Positions 60,833 through 64,000 of a stretch of 64,000 nucleotides of DNA are shown here, in pieces. Location: positions 33,645,540-33,709,539 of the forward strand of contig OY978527.1 of NCBI GenBank assembly GCA_963854835.1, in the 5' to 3' direction. The stretch comes from Megamerina dolium (Eukaryota; Arthropoda; Insecta; Diptera; Megamerinidae). A program made the position numbers and the translations under genes. The notes below the pieces were generated by a model. The model was given only the letters and a program-made list of their open reading frames with translations. It was not told where the DNA came from and ran no database searches. Each line of letters opens with the position of its first letter. Position 1 is the first letter of the stretch.

Positions 60833-62277
60833 ATTATAAAAGATTATGTTATCTATCAGATTATATATCAGATTACCTATATTATGACTAAAAGTTCTCA
60901 ATACAAAGGAAAACATTAGAGTATTCTACGTTCCATCTGGCAGATAGAATGTTGAATATATAAAGAAATTTTTGGAGTTATCGGCATATTTGGAATAAAC
61001 TCAACACCTCTGTAGCATAAAAAATAAGTATCTGCTTGATATTCTTAAGAAATTTCTCTAAATTGAATATCTAATATTGGACACCAAGTATCGCCAAACA
61101 CACCAGATATTCATCATTCAATTCTTACTAACTTTCTACAACATTTTTTATGTTACCATAGATGCATGTATTGGAACTGACTGATCACCGTGTAAAAAAA
61201 TAGGCAGCATAGAGTGGAAAATGGAAAAAATTCATTTAAGTCGAAATTAAATTTTTAAAGTTACACGTATGAGTAATGTAGGGGTACAATCACACACCAA
61301 ATCTCCAAATCCACACATGTTTATATGCAAATGTTGCTATAATGGCGAAATGAAGACACACCCTTCGTCTTTCATTATGCGTATGCATGGCTGGAAAAAA
61401 AGTGAAAAAGTTTAAATAAAATTGTTCAAAGTTTTCTTAACATAATACAAACAACCAGAATAAGAGCATATGTGTGACGAGTCAAGTTGATGGAGCCACT
61501 TTTTCATATATATGTGTATATACGATTATACATATGTAGGTGGTTGCATTGTTGTTGGTATTATTGTTTTGTTGTTTTGGTTGATGGCTGGATGATGGCT
61601 GTTTGCTGACTTATTTGATTGCCGCCCTCATGTATAGAGTGAATAATACTAAGAACAACAGCAACAACAACAACAACAACAAGTGAACTAAACTGATTGA
61701 TTTATGCCGGTAGAATTAAAAATTTTTTTTTTTTAAAAAAAAGCTAAAAACAAACAAAAATGTTCAAATCCGATTAAATTGTTTTCGAAAAGAAAACAAA
61801 AATGATGAAAAAAAAACACGCGAAAGAGAAAGCGAAAGGAAAAACGCGTAAATATGTTGCTACAAACGGCAAGCGGTACGATTTCCTTTCAACCATCAAA
61901 AGGCCAATTTAAGGGAGGCATACAAAACAACAACACTGAAAATGCTGAAGACGGAAACTTTTGTTCAATGCACTTCTTTCTTCAAATATATACATATAAA
62001 GATAAAAAAAAAAAAAGATCAAAAAGTTTTGCCCTTTTTCCCCTCTTCATTTGCTAACAACAACAATCGACTTCCTTTATATTTTGCAAAGAAAATGTAA
62101 GTGGGTTAATCAAAGGGGTGCCGGCATAATGAAAACATAACAACAAACATCAAAATAAATATAAGGGTTAACCTTTTATGCAAGATAAAAAACAACAACA
62201 ACAACAAAATTACAACAAGAAATAAGGAAAGTGATTTTCTTCATCTCTTTTTTAGTATTTTTGATTTTTTTTTTTTC
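60833..62277. other. non-coding DNA
   Basis: CAA run near 61660-61683, purine-rich DNA near 61800-61850 and A-runs near 62007. No gene or element recognised. Confidence 0.5.
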
Positions 62278-62905
62278 TTTATGCCCTGCATTAAAGGGCG
62301 AGAGTATCTTCATTTTACTCTGATATTTGTAATTTGACTTGAAGGAATCAGCAGAGATGTAAAAAAATATAGGAATATATTTGTGCCCATTGCAAAGCTC
62401 CAAGCCGACTAAACAACACTTGTCCCCATGTATATCATCGTGATGTTTCACATAACTTTAAAAAATGTTGCTGGATACATATGTATATAGACAAACCTTA
62501 GCATGAAGTATATATGCCCCAAGGCTACAAACGATATTGAAAATATCAGTAAATAACTATACGATAGATTAACATTTCAGTGAGTGATAATCTTCCAAAA
62601 ATGTATTATTCACTACTATTAATGTATTAGCCACCCAAAAAAAGTAATTCCTTTGATCAGATCGTTATCGTTGTCATATTTATCCTAAAAATTACTCTTC
62701 GACAGTTTGTTGTGCTGATTCATATTTTGCATGTAACAAGTTTAGCAAACAAAATTTGCATACCGCACTTACTACTCTAATATATTTTAGCTAAAGGTCT
62801 TAAATTCACAAAAGAAGTGCTTGATCTAATCTCTATACTTTATTTTCAGTAAACGGGTATAATTAAGTCGGTCTAGACCAACTGAAATACTCCTACTTGT
62901 TTTTC
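62278..62905 (+). mobile_element. HINE-related element, copy 6 (diverged)
   Basis: It begins TTTATGCCCTGCATTAAAGG with a following GAGTATCTTCATTTTACTC, and CTTGAAGGAATCAGCAGAG resembles the CTTGAAGGAATCTCCGGAG block. Its likely 3' end is AAACGGGTATAATTAAGTCG with the hairpin-like palindrome GGTCTAGACC and then CTACTTGTTTTTC. The GTCY tract and CCACGCCC blocks are absent. It could be a distinct, older subfamily. The pairing of these two ends into one element is inferred. Confidence 0.55.
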
Positions 62906-64000
62906 TACATTTAACCTTCAAAAGCTAATAACTTCAAGGCAAAATATATTTGAATTCAAAGAAAAAAATCTAGAGTAAAAGCTGAATCGGTAAGGAAAGA
63001 TAACTATTCAAAAACATTGCACGTACATATGTAGGCATAATGAAAGGGTAAATATTACATACAAATGTACCTAGTATTTAATAACTAAAAGTGGTAAACT
63101 ACAGCAATAATAACTGTGTACTTATATATACACTAAATGGAAAAAAAGACAATATATACGTAAACACATATTTCATAGCCAATTCCAAGCCCACAAACAA
63201 TTTTTAAGTTCGATTAGTTCGATTTCAGAGTCAAAGTAGCATAGAACAATAAAGGAAAAAGCTGAAGAGCACCAGCAATCAGTTCAAAATTGGAGAAATC
63301 GTCCCATATCAATGGCCCATATCAATATGGCAATATTTTTTAGAATAATAATTTGTTTGAATAATGCCATTTTCATTTCAATGAACTTTATCCTGTTCAT
63401 TGAAAATGAAAAAAGTTAATTGACTTTGGTAAAAAAATAATTAATGTATAACTTTGAAGGTTTTGGGGTGGACCTATCTACTACCGGTTTACTACCGGCA
63501 TCAGTTCAGTTTGGATAGAAATTACTATGATTAAAATTTGTTCAATTCAAGTTCAAAATATTATGGTGGTTCAAAAGTTTTAAATCTTCCCATTTTAAGT
63601 TTCAGTGAACATAAATCTTTTGTTGACCTCAAACCTTATATGCTGTATCGCTGATAGAATTGAAATGAAATTTATTGAAAATATATAAATCCGTATTAAA
63701 CTATACAAACGATTAATAAATACATGCTTAAATAAATAAGCCCTACGGCAACAGACCGTATAGTATAGACCGTATACTGCTACCAAACAACATCTCTTAT
63801 AGCCACAGTCCATTTTTATCTGTAAGATTTCTTCTACCTTCCTTACAAGAGATATAAAAGATCTTGTCGAAACTTTGATGATTGAAGCTGGTATTGGGAA
63901 ACCCCAGATGTAGGTGTTTAAGGGGAAGTCTGGTCAATGCAAGACAAGAGAACGTATCCAGAATTGGTCTAATTCGTTTTGAAATGTTTGGCCTATCATT
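62906..64000. other. non-coding DNA with one long hairpin
   Basis: At 63370-63412 a 17-bp arm TTTTCATTTCAATGAAC faces GTTCATTGAAAATGAAAA across an 8-base loop, with one bulged base. The last 170 bp are less AT-rich but carry no recognisable frame. Confidence 0.5.

Overview
The window looks like intergenic or intronic DNA from a higher (brachyceran) fly. The evidence is the AT-rich base composition, the many CAA/GTT/TA/CA microsatellites, DINE-1/Helentron-like elements with GTCY tetranucleotide arrays, and several mariner lineages. A tephritid fruit fly is my best guess from the style of the repeats. That is inference; no host gene here fixes the species. I find no intact host protein-coding gene, rRNA gene or functional tRNA gene. 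The reading frames present are short and mostly fall in simple repeats or decayed transposons.

The recognisable content is transposable-element debris in four groups. (1) Twelve copies or fragments of one tRNA-derived SINE family are scattered from 3.8 to 60.5 kb on both strands. They share a Pol III-type head (A and B boxes), a common body of about 300 bp and an AT-rich or short-tandem tail. (2) Six DINE-1/Helentron-like non-autonomous elements (HINE-like) lie at 8.0-9.3, 38.5-40.4, 41.7-42.1, 58.4-60.0, 60.5-60.8 and 62.3-62.9 kb. The two large ones carry an internal array with a period of about 298 bp, which appears to be a dimer of about 150-bp monomers. They lie in opposite orientations 18 kb apart. 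(3) Six non-LTR retrotransposon fragments are present. Two of them (12.0 and 21.9 kb) are 5'-truncated copies of one family ending in TAAG repeats, and each is flanked by a perfect target-site duplication. The others hold reverse-transcriptase or RNase H relics (13.1, 36.2, 51.5 and 57.5 kb). (4) Seven Tc1/mariner-type transposase relics from several lineages are present (11.3, 18.0, 28.3, 31.6, 32.4, 42.8 and 49.0 kb). There is also a small terminal-inverted-repeat element at 50.8 kb.

Layout: 0-7.9 kb is AT-rich non-coding DNA with one SINE and long TA tracts. 8-14.3 kb is dense in element fragments. 14.3-28 kb is mostly non-coding with a mariner relic, three SINEs and one LINE. 28-33 kb is a mariner cluster with a SINE between two mariner types. 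33-38.5 kb is mostly unassigned apart from a LINE relic. 38.5-44.5 kb is a nest of HINEs, SINEs, a mariner relic and hairpin-rich DNA. 48-52 kb holds SINEs, a mariner scrap, a GATTAATC-rich block, a MITE and an RNase H relic. 57.5-63 kb is another LINE/HINE/SINE cluster.

Nothing in the window forms an operon or pathway. The most notable observations are the high-density SINE family (SINEs are scarce in Drosophila), the two LINE insertions with clear target-site duplications, the dimeric tandem array inside the HINEs, a 393-bp fold-back element, a perfect 24-bp palindrome, and a homeodomain-like GATTAATC cluster. Assignments are from reading alone. Boundaries are approximate except where duplications or inverted repeats fix them.
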